DNA of 64,000 bases from Prauserella_A sp040645195 (GTDB lineage: Bacteria > Actinomycetota > Actinomycetes > Mycobacteriales > Pseudonocardiaceae). The notes under the pieces were generated by a model that was not told where the DNA came from, searched no databases, and saw only the letters and a program-made list of their open reading frames with translations. Where the stretch lies: the NCBI RefSeq assembly GCF_040645195.1, contig NZ_JBEYXW010000033.1, positions 1 to 64,000 on the forward strand. Direction: 5' to 3'. Positions 44,426 through 52,682 of this stretch are shown piece by piece. The stretch's first letter is position 1. Each line of letters opens with the position of its first letter. Both the position numbers and the translations under genes were made by a program.

Positions 44426-46029
44426 CCGAACTCGCGCAGGGGGTCGAAGGCGGCAGCCCGGCTCTGAACATCAGCATCTTCGCACTGTTCGTCGTCGTGA
44501 CGCTCGTGATCGTGTTCCGCGCGTCCCGCAACACCAGGACCGCGTCGGACTACTACGCGGCAGGCCGGGCGTTCACCGGGCCGCAGAACGGCACCGCGAT
44601 CGCCGGTGACTACCTGTCGGCGGCCTCGTTCCTCGGCATCGCAGGCGCCATCGCCGTGTACGGCTACGACGGCTTCCTGTACTCGATCGGGTTCCTGGTG
44701 GCCTGGTTGGTCGCGCTGTTGCTGGTCGCCGAGCTGCTGCGCAACACCGGCAAGTTCACGATGGGCGACGTACTGGCGTTCCGGATGCGGCAGCGCCCGG
44801 TGCGCGCCGCGGCGGCGACGTCCACGCTGGCCGTGTCGTTCTTCTACCTGCTCGCGCAGATGGCGGGTGCCGGTGGCCTCGTGTCTCTGCTGCTCGGCAT
44901 CGACACCGATGCGGGGCAGGCCGTGGTGATCGCGGTGGTCGGCATCGTGATGATCACCTACGTGCTGGTCGGCGGCATGAAGGGCACCACCTGGGTACAG
45001 ATCATCAAGGCCGCCCTGCTGATCGCGGGCGCGTTCGGGATGACCGTGTGGGTGCTGGGCCGCTACGGGTTCAACCTCTCCGAGTTGCTGGGCGCGGCGT
45101 CGGAGCGTGCGGGTGGCGACGGCGCGCTGCTCAACCCGGGCGAACGCTACGGCGCCAGCAGCACCACACAGCTGGACTTCCTGTCGCTGGGCATCGCGCT
45201 GGTGCTCGGCACGGCGGGCCTGCCGCACGTGCTGATGCGCTTCTACACGGTTCCCACGGCGAAGGAAGCCCGCCGGTCGGTGGTGTGGGCGATCGTGCTG
45301 ATCGGCCTGTTCTACCTGTTCACGCTGGCGCTCGGGTACGGTGCCGCGGCGATCGTCGGCTCTGACACGATCAGCAACGCACCCGGTGGTGAGAACTCCG
45401 CCGCGCCGTTGCTGGCCGAGGCGCTGGGCGGGCCGCTGTTGCTCGGCTTCATCGCGGCTGTCGCGTTCGCGACGATCCTCGCGGTGGTGGCCGGCCTGAC
45501 GATCACGGCGTCGGCGTCGTTCGCCCATGACGTCTACGCGAACGTCATCAAGAGGGGCAAGGTCGACAGCAAGAACAGCGAGGTCCGGGTCGCAAGGATC
45601 ACCGCGTGCGTCATCGGCGCGATCGCGATCATCGGCGGCATCCTCGCCAAGGACCAGAACGTGGCGTTCCTCGTGGCGCTGGCGTTCGCGGTCGCGGCCT
45701 CGGCCAACCTGCCGACGATCCTGTACTCACTGTTCTGGAAGCGGTTCAACACCTCCGGTGCGCTGTGGTCGATCTACGGCGGGCTGGCCGTGACGATCGT
45801 GCTGATCGTCTTCTCCCCCGCCGTGTCCGGCACGGAGAGGTCGATGTTCACCGGTGTCGACTTCCACTTGTTCCCGTTGTCGAACCCGGGCCTGGTGTCC
45901 ATCCCGGTGTCGTTCTTCCTCGGCTGGCTCGGCACCGTGCTGTCCAAAGAGCACATGGAGGACAAGTACCAGGAGATGGAGGTCCGCGCGCTCACCGGAG
46001 CCGGCGCAGAGAAGGCGACCACGCACTGA
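44422..46029 (+). CDS. Cation/acetate symporter ActP-like
   Basis: This 535-residue SSS-family transporter shares with ActP the motifs RTASDYYAAGRAFTGPQNG, AIAGDYLSAASFLGIAG and GTAGLPHVLMRFYTVP. About 13 membrane segments are predicted. It should bring in acetate or a similar monocarboxylate with sodium or protons. It is last in the operon begun by the LytS/LytTR genes and is followed by a strong terminator. Two such symporters in tandem is unusual and suggests different substrates or affinities. Confidence 0.93.
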   Translation: MTELAQGVEGGSPALNISIFALFVVVTLVIVFRASRNTRTASDYYAAGRAFTGPQNGTAIAGDYLSAASFLGIAGAIAVYGYDGFLYSIGFLVAWLVALLLVAELLRNTGKFTMGDVLAFRMRQRPVRAAAATSTLAVSFFYLLAQMAGAGGLVSLLLGIDTDAGQAVVIAVVGIVMITYVLVGGMKGTTWVQIIKAALLIAGAFGMTVWVLGRYGFNLSELLGAASERAGGDGALLNPGERYGASSTTQLDFLSLGIALVLGTAGLPHVLMRFYTVPTAKEARRSVVWAIVLIGLFYLFTLALGYGAAAIVGSDTISNAPGGENSAAPLLAEALGGPLLLGFIAAVAFATILAVVAGLTITASASFAHDVYANVIKRGKVDSKNSEVRVARITACVIGAIAIIGGILAKDQNVAFLVALAFAVAASANLPTILYSLFWKRFNTSGALWSIYGGLAVTIVLIVFSPAVSGTERSMFTGVDFHLFPLSNPGLVSIPVSFFLGWLGTVLSKEHMEDKYQEMEVRALTGAGAEKATTH

Positions 46030-46036
46030 CCCATAC

Positions 46037-46073
46037 GGGCGCCCTGCCTGCGTTGAACGCGGGCAGGGCGCCC
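46037..46073 (+). terminator. Terminator after the symporter operon
   Basis: A 12-bp perfect stem (46037-46048 with 46062-46073), extended by GCG/CGC inside the loop, starts 8 nt after the ActP stop codon. Confidence 0.8.
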
Positions 46074-46101
46074 CTCACTGCTGCGCGGCATACTCGTCGG
46101 C

Positions 46102-47313
46102 ATGGCCTATGACGTGGCGGAGATCCGCAAGCACTTCCCTGCGCTGGCGGAAGGTGCGGCGCATTTCGACGGACCTGGCGGGTCGCAGGTCCCGGCCGTG
46201 GTGGGCGAGGCCGTCGGGCAGGCGTTGTGCGCGGCGATCGCCAACCGCGGTTCGGTGACCACCGCCGAACGCCGTGCCGACGGGATCGTGCGCAACGCCC
46301 GGCAGGCAGCCGCGGACCTGGTCGGCGGAGTCGCCGAAGGTGTCGTCTTCGGACGCAGCATGACCCAGCTGACCTACGATTTCGCCCGCACGCTCGCCAA
46401 AGACTGGCAACCCGGCGACGAGGTGATCGTCACCAGGCTCGATCACGATGCCAACATCCGGCCCTGGGTGCAGGCCGCCGAGGCGCGCGGGGCCACGGTC
46501 CGCTGGGCCGGTTTCGACGCCACCACCGGCGAGCTGGCCGTGGACGACGTCGCCGCGCTGCTGACCGAGCGCACGCGGCTCGTTGCCGTCACCGCTGCGT
46601 CGAACCTGCTGGGCACCAGGCCCGATGTCCGTGCGATCACCGATCGGGCGCACGCCGTCGGCGCCCTCTGCTACGTCGATGGCGTGCACCTCACCCCGCA
46701 TGAGCTGGTCGACCTGGCGGAGTTCGGCGCGGATTTCTACGCGTGCTCGCCGTACAAGTTCTTCGGTCCCCACCTCGGCTTGGTCGCGGCGAACCCCGCA
46801 CTGCTGGAAACGCTGCGGCCGGACAAGCTCCTGCCATCGACCGACACTGTGCCCGAGCGCTTCGAGCTCGGCACGTTGCCGTACGAGCTGCTGGCCGGCA
46901 CGACCACCGCCATCGACTTCCTCGCGGACCTGGTTCCCGGTCCAGGTGCCCGTCGAGAACGGCTTGCCCGCTCGCTGCGGGCGGTGGGCGAACACGAGGA
47001 CGCACTGGCGCGGCGTCTGGAGGATGGTCTGCGACAGATTCCCGGTGTGGCGCAGTATGGTTCCCCGGCCCGCCGCCGCACGCCGACTGTGCTGTTCTCG
47101 GTTGTCGGCGTGGCGTCGGCGACGGTCTACGCCAAGCTCGGCGAACGCGGCGTCAACGCACCGGCAGGTACCTTCTACGCGCTGGAGTGCTCCCGCTGGA
47201 TCGGGCTCGGCGACACCGGAGCACTGCGCGCAGGCATCGCGCCGTACACCACGGAGTCCGAAGTGGACCGGTTGGTCACCGAGGTCGAGCGGATCGCCGG
47301 GGCCGCACGCTGA
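46102..47313 (+). CDS. Cysteine desulfurase-like class V aminotransferase
   Basis: This 403-residue PLP enzyme belongs to the 'cysteine desulfurase-like protein' subgroup of class V aminotransferases. The PLP lysine is in YACSPYKFFGPHLG, cofactor contacts include GRSMTQLTYDF, RLDHDANIRPW and YVDGVHLTPH. The mobile Cys loop of true IscS/SufS is not evident, so sulfur transfer is uncertain. No ribosome site is seen before ATG 46102, while CATACT at 46089-46094 would place transcription start at the ATG, so the message may be leaderless. No Fe-S genes are adjacent. Confidence 0.87.
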   Translation: MAYDVAEIRKHFPALAEGAAHFDGPGGSQVPAVVGEAVGQALCAAIANRGSVTTAERRADGIVRNARQAAADLVGGVAEGVVFGRSMTQLTYDFARTLAKDWQPGDEVIVTRLDHDANIRPWVQAAEARGATVRWAGFDATTGELAVDDVAALLTERTRLVAVTAASNLLGTRPDVRAITDRAHAVGALCYVDGVHLTPHELVDLAEFGADFYACSPYKFFGPHLGLVAANPALLETLRPDKLLPSTDTVPERFELGTLPYELLAGTTTAIDFLADLVPGPGARRERLARSLRAVGEHEDALARRLEDGLRQIPGVAQYGSPARRRTPTVLFSVVGVASATVYAKLGERGVNAPAGTFYALECSRWIGLGDTGALRAGIAPYTTESEVDRLVTEVERIAGAAR

Positions 47314-47362
47314 TGTCCACTTCGGACAAGGTTGGGTGTCGTTATGTTGACAGGAGTTTCAG

Positions 47363-47905
47363 TTGCCGCAGCACACCGGCGTCGTCACGTTGCCAGTTGA
47401 CTCCGTTGGCCAGCCGGGCAACCTGCCGCGCCATTGTTCACGGCATGGCCTGTCCGCTGTCCTGCAGAAGGACTTCGTCCTCCAGCCAAAGGTGAAGATC
47501 GAGGGCAACCGGTTTACGCAGGTGAGTGGCCGGGGCGTTCTTGGGATGGCCGAACGGCTGGATCAGTATCGAAAAAAGGTGCGCGTCGCTGACATCAAGG
47601 GCTGGCCTCTCTGTCAGAAATGCACCCGGACCAGGGCATTATGGTTGACCGTCGCGTCCGCCATGTTCTTCGGCGGGTTGGCGGCCTTCGTGGGCTCGCT
47701 GATTGCGGCCGCAGTCACCGACGGCATGCAGTGGCTGGCCACCGTGGCCGTCGCCGGTTTCGCGCTGATGCCGCTTGCCGCCGTGCCGTTCACGATGGGG
47801 AGCCTGCCTCGGCTGACCCGCGCGAGGACCTCTCCTGACGGCACCTCGGTGATTATCGAGAGCCCCAGTCATGCCTTCACAGCGGAGCTGTCGTCGGACC
47901 GTTAA
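47363..47905 (+). CDS. Hypothetical membrane protein with CxxC motif
   Basis: I do not recognise this 180-residue protein. The start is a TTG at 47363 supported by AGGAG 6 nt upstream. The N-terminal half is polar, followed by LCQKCTR, a CxxC pair that could bind a metal, then two membrane helices (about 93-115 and 120-143) and a short polar tail. It sits between the desulfurase-like gene and the tRNA pair. Confidence 0.55.
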   Translation: MPQHTGVVTLPVDSVGQPGNLPRHCSRHGLSAVLQKDFVLQPKVKIEGNRFTQVSGRGVLGMAERLDQYRKKVRVADIKGWPLCQKCTRTRALWLTVASAMFFGGLAAFVGSLIAAAVTDGMQWLATVAVAGFALMPLAAVPFTMGSLPRLTRARTSPDGTSVIIESPSHAFTAELSSDR

Positions 47906-47914
47906 CGGTTGTTC

Positions 47915-47988
47915 TGGAGCGGGCGACGGGAATCGAACCCGCACCACCAGTTTGGAAGACTGGGGCTCTACCATTGAGCTACGCCCGC
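47915..47988 (-). tRNA. tRNA-Gly (anticodon TCC)
   Basis: On the minus strand the acceptor GCGGGCG, D-arm GCTC...GAGC, anticodon stem CCAGT/ACTGG with loop CTTCCAA (anticodon TCC, reading GGA/GGG) and T-arm with GGTTCGATTCC all fold correctly. The terminal CCA is encoded (47915-47917). Confidence 0.97.
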
Positions 47989-48069
47989 ATGCGATTGGTG
48001 ACCAGCCGCGTGGGTAGTGTAGCGGTACACGCTAAGGTGGTTGCACACCGCCCGGGCGTGGGCGGGCAA
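47989..48069. promoter_or_regulatory. Shared promoter region of two divergent tRNA genes
   Basis: For tRNA-Gly the minus strand has a good -10 TACACT (48021-48016) about 28 nt before the gene. For tRNA-Pro the plus strand has TAAGGT at 48033-48038, about 31 nt before the gene. The -35 boxes are weak in both directions. Confidence 0.45.
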
Positions 48070-48143
48070 CGGGGTGTGGCGCAGCTTGGTAGCGCATTCG
48101 CTTTGGGAGCGAAGGGTCGCAGGTTCAAATCCTGTCACCCCGA
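48070..48143 (+). tRNA. tRNA-Pro (anticodon TGG)
   Basis: The acceptor stem CGGGGTG pairs with CACCCCG, the D-arm is GCGC...GCGC, the anticodon stem TTCGC/GCGAA encloses TTTGGGA (anticodon TGG, reading CCA) and the T-arm carries GGTTCAAATCC. CCA is not encoded. Confidence 0.97.
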
Positions 48144-48160
48144 CTGTGAGGCTCTGGCCT

Positions 48161-48188
48161 GCGACTTTCGTGAACGTGCGAAGGTCGC
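48161..48188. terminator. Hairpin between tRNA-Pro and the convergent gene
   Basis: GCGACTTTCG (48161-48170) pairs with CGAAGGTCGC (48179-48188) over 10 bp with one wobble pair. It can end transcription of tRNA-Pro and of the minus-strand gene whose stop is at 48192. Confidence 0.65.
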
Positions 48189-48191
48189 GGG

Positions 48192-48761
48192 TCAGCGAAG
48201 GTGATCTCGCCGTAGCTCGGCAACCACGCGGCGGGCCAGGTCGAGCAGCGGCTCGAACGGTTCGAGGACGTCGGCGTCGAGCGCAGTACGCGGCGGGTCT
48301 GTTACGTCTTCCAGATCAATCGCGGCCTGAACCATCCAACACCGAAGCAGATCAATTCCGCCCGGAATCCGGACGTGCTGATGCCCGAAGCGGACGAGCT
48401 GCATGTCCGTTGCGCAGGTGGCGAGTAGATTCGCCGCCACGGCCAGCTCCTGACTCGGCACACTGTGCGGGTGGTCGAGGCGTTCGGAAAACCTCACAGG
48501 TCCTCTACCGACGGGCTGCTGTACCCGTTCATCGAGCCAGCGCGGGCGCAGCGTCGGGGTGTCGATAACGCAGCCATCGAGCTCGGCGGCCCGAGCGAGG
48601 AAGTCTGTACTGAGCGCACCCAGGGCCTGTCCGATCTGCCGCAGACGCGCCGCCCGAAGCTCGCCGCCGTCCTGGCTGAGCATGAGTTCGCTGACCACGA
48701 CACCGAACTTCGTGTTGACGGCCGCCGCCCGGGCAAGTAGCTCGCGGTCGCGTTTGATCAT
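48192..48761 (-). CDS. Hypothetical protein, helical, in GntR-linked cassette
   Basis: I do not recognise this 189-residue protein. The sequence is soluble and mainly helical, begins MIKRDRELLARAAAVNTKFG and has a central DTPTLRPRWLDER. The ATG overlaps the stop of a 48-residue gene by 4 nt (ATGA at 48758-48761), which fixes the start and shows the two are coupled. A divergent, broken GntR gene lies next door. The set looks like a small accessory cassette beside a tRNA gene, as remnants of actinomycete integrative elements often do. Confidence 0.6.
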   Translation of the reverse strand: MIKRDRELLARAAAVNTKFGVVVSELMLSQDGGELRAARLRQIGQALGALSTDFLARAAELDGCVIDTPTLRPRWLDERVQQPVGRGPVRFSERLDHPHSVPSQELAVAANLLATCATDMQLVRFGHQHVRIPGGIDLLRCWMVQAAIDLEDVTDPPRTALDADVLEPFEPLLDLARRVVAELRRDHLR

Positions 48762-48904
48762 CGGTGGCGCGCGATCAGTCTGTTGCGCTCGTCGTCGGCG
48801 TGGTCGCCGCCGTCGGGCGGCAGTTCGAATACCAGCACGTCCGCGATCGGTGCGTCTCCGTGCAGGTCGACCTGCACGCCGTTCGGTGTATATCGCCAGC
48901 TCAT
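48758..48904 (-). CDS. Small hypothetical protein (48 residues)
   Basis: This short gene starts at ATG 48904 with GGGGG 5-6 nt upstream and ends in an ATGA overlap with the following gene. The product begins MSWRYTPNGVQVDLHGD, contains ADVLVFELPPDGGDHADDE and has no membrane helix. Coupling to the 189-residue protein suggests they act together. It is divergent from the GntR pseudogene, whose product would be the natural regulator. Confidence 0.6.
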   Translation of the reverse strand: MSWRYTPNGVQVDLHGDAPIADVLVFELPPDGGDHADDERNRLIARHR

Positions 48905-48958
48905 CGGACCCCCAACAGCAACTGGTCAAGACAAGCGGACGTGTGGAGAATCGACACG

Positions 48959-49692
48959 ATGGTGGACAAGACGAGCGGCGTGCCAGCCTTCCGGCAGGTC
49001 GCAGCCGACCTCCGGGAGCGGATCACCGCAGGTCAGTACGCGCCCGGCGAGAAGCTGCCCAGCGAGCGCGAGATGGTCGACACGTACGGCGTCTCGCGCC
49101 CCACCATCCGCGAAGCCGTCGACCTCCTCCGTTCCGAGGGCGTGGTCATTGCCGAGCAAGGCAAGGGCGTGTTCGTGCGCCCGCCGGCCAGCATCCAGCG
49201 CCTGGCCCGCTCCCGCCTGTCCCAAGCGGCGAGAGCCGAGAACAAGGGTGCGTTCCTGGGCGATGCCGCCGCGAAAGGCTTCACCCCGTCGTCATCGGTG
49301 AAGGTCCGCTTCGAGCCGGCCGACCAGCGCACCGCCGAGTTCCTCGAGATCGACCCCGACACCGAGGTGACCGTTAGGGACCGGGTGATGCGCGCGAACG
49401 GGCTCGTCGAACAGCTGGCCGCGACACCGCGATCGAACAGGTCGACACCGGCAAGGGCGGCGCCTACGCCCGCCTGGAAGAAGCCGGGAACACAATCGGC
49501 CGGTACGCCGAGCACGTCCGCTCCCGCATGCCCACACCGGAAGAAGCCTCGGCGCTCCAACTCGGCCCGGGCACACCGGTGATCACCGTGACCCGGGTGG
49601 CCTACCGGCAGGACGGGGTGCCACTGGAGATGAACGACATGGTCCTGCCGGCAGACCGGTACGAACTGTCCTACGAGTGGGCCGCCGACTAG
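48959..49692 (+). pseudogene. GntR/UTRA-family regulator, frameshifted
   Basis: The first 480 nt encode a normal GntR winged-helix domain (FRQVAADLRERITAGQYAPG, then LPSEREMVDTYGVSRPTIREA) and the start of a UTRA effector domain. At about 49420 the frame is lost: reading resumes in another frame with DTAIEQVDTGKGGAYARLEE and runs to TAG at 49690-49692 (ending LSYEWAAD). Intact relatives have about ten more residues at the junction, so this is best explained by a small deletion rather than one miscalled base. Without the shift the product would end at 49582 with a nonsense tail. The regulator is probably non-functional. Confidence 0.8.
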
Positions 49693-49735
49693 CGATCGTG
49701 GCCCGCATGCCGGTACCTGTCGACCCACCCGCGGA

Positions 49736-49939
49736 TCAACACCAATCCCGTCGCGGCAGCGCCGACTGGCATTCCGCGCAGCGCCGCTGTTTGTGCCAGT
49801 GGTGTGTCCTGGTCAGCGGGATACAGCGGCGCCCGCACACCGAGCGCAGCCCCGTCGCCGGCCGGTAGTCGTGGTTGGGCGGGACCCAGTGCGTGGCGCC
49901 ACCGCTCGAGTCGGGTAGCCACCCCCAGCACGAGCTCAT
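49736..49939 (-). CDS. Small Cys/His-rich protein, putative zinc binder
   Basis: This frame encodes 67 residues from ATG 49939, with THWVPPNHDYRPATG, VCGRRC and HHWHKQRRCAECQ. The pattern of two Cys pairs and several His residues resembles a small zinc-binding fold seen in short actinobacterial proteins near GntR genes. No ribosome site is clear, and an overlapping frame on the same strand is also open, so support is moderate. It is convergent with the GntR pseudogene. Confidence 0.42.
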   Translation of the reverse strand: MSSCWGWLPDSSGGATHWVPPNHDYRPATGLRSVCGRRCIPLTRTHHWHKQRRCAECQSALPRRDWC

Positions 49940-50249
49940 CTGGCGCTGAATGCCATACGGGCCAACGTCCATGAGCCATCGTCTTGCCGCCCCGTCGGAC
50001 GGCGCCACCCGGAAACGGGGTTCGAAACACGCGCCTTACGCACGTGCCCGAATGTTAACCGGCGCCGAGTACATCCAACGTCTGTGACATGCATCACTAT
50101 GCGATCACGGAAAATTGTCGCCAATCGGGAGAAATGGGCAGCTCAACCGAAAGAATGCGGTTAAACATCCGATTTCAGGTATTTGAAAAACCTCACTCAG
50201 TTGGCCTCGATCAAGTCGCCGGTCACCCGCTTCACGTGTTTACGGTGTC

Positions 50250-50273
50250 TTGCCGCCGCACCCGCGGCGGCAA
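50250..50273. promoter_or_regulatory. Perfect 10-bp hairpin in the leader of the NlpC/P60 gene
   Basis: TTGCCGCCGC (50250-50259) pairs perfectly with GCGGCGGCAA (50264-50273) around ACCC, 50 nt before the NlpC/P60 start. CACGTG flanks it on both sides (50233-50238 and 50275-50280). The whole stretch 49940-50322 otherwise holds no gene and is clearly richer in A and T than its surroundings from about 50080 on. The hairpin could act as attenuator or terminator; no known riboswitch class was recognised. Confidence 0.5.
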
Positions 50274-50322
50274 TCACGTGGGGGCACATTTTCGTAAATG
50301 AACAATACTGGGGAGGAAAATC

Positions 50323-50970
50323 GTGCTCACGACACTTTGGAAGCGGTCCGCCGCCGTCGCCGCACTCGGCGCCGGAGCGTTGGTCGCCATCTCCAGCACG
50401 TCGGTAGCGGTCGCCGGACCGCCTCCCGGCGCGCCGGTGAATGTGGAACAGCGCACGACTGGCGGCCAACCGTGGTCGGTGACCCGCAGCGCGGCGACAA
50501 AGGCCAACGGTGTCGCAGTTCCCGTCAAAATCAACCGGACACCCAGTAAACAGGCCGACCGCGGTACCGAGATCAAAAACCAGCCGCGTCCCCCTGAGCA
50601 AGGAACACCTGTCCGAAAACCCATCAACCAGCGAATCGTCGACGCCGCTGCGCGGTTGGCCGGTAAGCCGTACGCCTGGGGCGCGGCCGGTCCCAACCGT
50701 TTCGACTGCTCGGGCCTTACCCAGTTCGTGCACCGGCAAATAGGCATCCAGCTGCCACGGACCTCCCGCGCCCAGCGCGCCGCGCTGAGGCATATCGCCA
50801 AGAAGGACATGAAACCCGGCGACCTGGTGTTCTTCGCCCAGAGCGGGCGGGTTTACCACGTGGGCATCTTCGCCGGAAACAACACCATGTGGGCCTCGCC
50901 CCAAACGGGCGATGTGGTGCGCAAACAACGGATCTGGACCCAGTCCTTCACCGTTGGCCGCGCCTGGTGA
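50323..50970 (+). CDS. Secreted NlpC/P60 cell wall hydrolase
   Basis: This 215-residue exported protein has a signal peptide (to about residue 31), a ~65-residue basic linker and a C-terminal NlpC/P60 domain (105-215) that cuts peptidoglycan stem peptides. Catalytic Cys129 lies in RFDCSGLTQFV and His179 in YHVGIFAG. The third polar position, usually His in an IHAP-like motif, reads MWASP here, with Trp. The GTG at 50323 has GGGAGGA upstream. Base composition is lower in GC than neighbours, mainly in the leader and linker. Regulation by the hairpin leader is possible. Confidence 0.9.
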   Translation: MLTTLWKRSAAVAALGAGALVAISSTSVAVAGPPPGAPVNVEQRTTGGQPWSVTRSAATKANGVAVPVKINRTPSKQADRGTEIKNQPRPPEQGTPVRKPINQRIVDAAARLAGKPYAWGAAGPNRFDCSGLTQFVHRQIGIQLPRTSRAQRAALRHIAKKDMKPGDLVFFAQSGRVYHVGIFAGNNTMWASPQTGDVVRKQRIWTQSFTVGRAW

Positions 50971-51043
50971 ACCTGTCCGGGAACTAGCGGGGTACGGTCC
51001 GCGTTGTCCGGTTCAACCGAGCCATACAACCCGGGAGTGACCC

Positions 51044-51865
51044 ATGGGTACCGCGATCGTTGTGATCGTGCTCCTTTTGATCATCGTCGGCGGCGGTTTC
51101 TACCTCGTGCGATCACAGCAGGAAACCAAGCGGCGCCAGCTCGAGGATGCCAAGGCCGACGCCCGCCGCTGGCTGGAGCGGCTCGGCGGGCAGGTCCTCA
51201 ACCTGACAGGAACCGACACGGCGTCCCAGCAGGCGCTGGCCGACGCGGCGGAGCGGTACAACGCGGCCGGCTCCCAGATGGAGCAGGCGCAGACCGCCGA
51301 GCAGGCGAAGCTGGTGAAGGAAACGGCGCTGGAGGGCCTGTACTACGTCCGTGCCGCGCGTACGGCCATGGGCATGGACGCGGGCCCCGCACTGCCGGAG
51401 GACGCCGAGCGGGAGCGTGCGGGCAAGGTCACCGAGCACCGCTCGGTGGACGTCGAGGGCCAGCACTACGAGGCCTCGCCGGACCCGACCCAGAGCACGC
51501 CGCACTACTACCCCGGCGGCCGGGTGGCCGGCCGTCCCGTCCCCCAGGGCTGGTACAGCGAACCATGGTGGAAGCCCGCGCTGGTCGCCGGCGCCTGGGG
51601 CCTCGGCTCCATGCTGCTGTTCAGCGCGATGTTCTCCGGCATGTCGGGTATCGCAACTGCCGGGGCGTGGGAAGCCGGCTACGACGCCGGTCAGGAGGAT
51701 GCCGCGGGCGACGCCGGTGACGGTGGCGATGGCGGCGACGGCGGGGACGCTGGCGACGGTGGTGATTACGGTGGCGACTACGGCGGTGACTACGGAGGCG
51801 GAGACTTCGGCGGTGGCGACTTCGGTGGTGATTTCGGCGGAGGCGACTTCGGCGGCTTCGAGTAA
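51044..51865 (+). CDS. Membrane protein with helical domain and Gly/Asp-rich tail
   Basis: This 273-residue protein begins with a membrane helix (AIVVIVLLLIIVGGGFYLV), followed by a helical, coiled-coil-like domain (about 25-105), a proline-rich linker, a second hydrophobic segment (about 178-200) and a last ~50 residues made of Gly, Asp and aromatic residues (GGDYGGDYGG, GGDFGG). It resembles actinobacterial proteins labelled DUF1542-like. The tail looks disordered or self-associating and ends in GGFE. The ATG at 51044 has GGGAG 6 nt upstream. Function unknown. Confidence 0.75.
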   Translation: MGTAIVVIVLLLIIVGGGFYLVRSQQETKRRQLEDAKADARRWLERLGGQVLNLTGTDTASQQALADAAERYNAAGSQMEQAQTAEQAKLVKETALEGLYYVRAARTAMGMDAGPALPEDAERERAGKVTEHRSVDVEGQHYEASPDPTQSTPHYYPGGRVAGRPVPQGWYSEPWWKPALVAGAWGLGSMLLFSAMFSGMSGIATAGAWEAGYDAGQEDAAGDAGDGGDGGDGGDAGDGGDYGGDYGGDYGGGDFGGGDFGGDFGGGDFGGFE

Positions 51866-51873
51866 CCGGTAGG

Positions 51874-52682
51874 TCACGCAGGCTGGCAGGTCGGGCACCA
51901 GTAAAGGTTCCGGCCTGCCAGTTCCGTCTGCGCGATCGGCGTGCCGCACACCAGGCACGGCTGCCCCGTCCGCCGGTACACGTACACCTCACCGCCGTGC
52001 CGGTCCTGACGCGGCGCGCGACCGGTGACCTCGGGCAGGTGCTCGTCCGCGACAGTGTCGATCCGGCCGGTGCGCACCCCGGCACGCATGAGCGTCACCA
52101 AGTCGTCCCAGACGGCCTTCCACACAACAGAGTCCAACGCCCTGCCAGGCAACAACGGCGCGATTCCCTGCCGGAACAGCACCTCGGCGCGGTAGACGTT
52201 GCCGACGCCGGCAAGCACGCTCTGATCCATCAGCAATGCGGCCAGCACGGTACGCGACCGCGAGATTCGTTCCCAAGCCCGTTGTGGCTGGGCGTCGCGG
52301 CGCAGCGGGTCAGGACCGAGCCGCGCTTTGATGGCATCGGCTTCGGCCTCGGAGAGCAGTTCACACCGCGTGGGCCCGCGCAGATCAGTCCAATGGGTCC
52401 GGCCGGCCAGCCGCATCCGTACCTGACCGGCCGGCGGTACGACCGGCAGCGCCACCTCGGTGAAGACGCCGTACAGCCCCAGATGGACGTGCACCGTCCC
52501 GGCGGGACCGTAGTTGTGGAAAAGATGCTTGCCGTAGGCCTCGGCGCCCAGCATGGGCCTGCCGTCCAACTCGGCGGCCTCAGCCGCGAAACGGCCCTGT
52601 GGGCTGGACACCCGCACCGGCGCGCCGGCATAACGCCGTTGGTGCAACCGCGCGAGCCGGTGCAGGGTGTGCCCCTCGGGCA

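Noticed and set aside
46102..47313. Authentic IscS/SufS cysteine desulfurase
   Set aside because: The protein has the PLP lysine but no clear catalytic cysteine loop, and no Fe-S assembly genes are adjacent.
47915..48143. Attachment-site duplication at the tRNA 3' ends
   Set aside because: No second copy of the 3' end of either tRNA gene was seen in the following accessory patch.
50093..50322. Cyclic di-AMP (ydaO-type) riboswitch before the NlpC/P60 gene
   Set aside because: The conserved sequence blocks of that class could not be found by eye; only a simple hairpin is supported.
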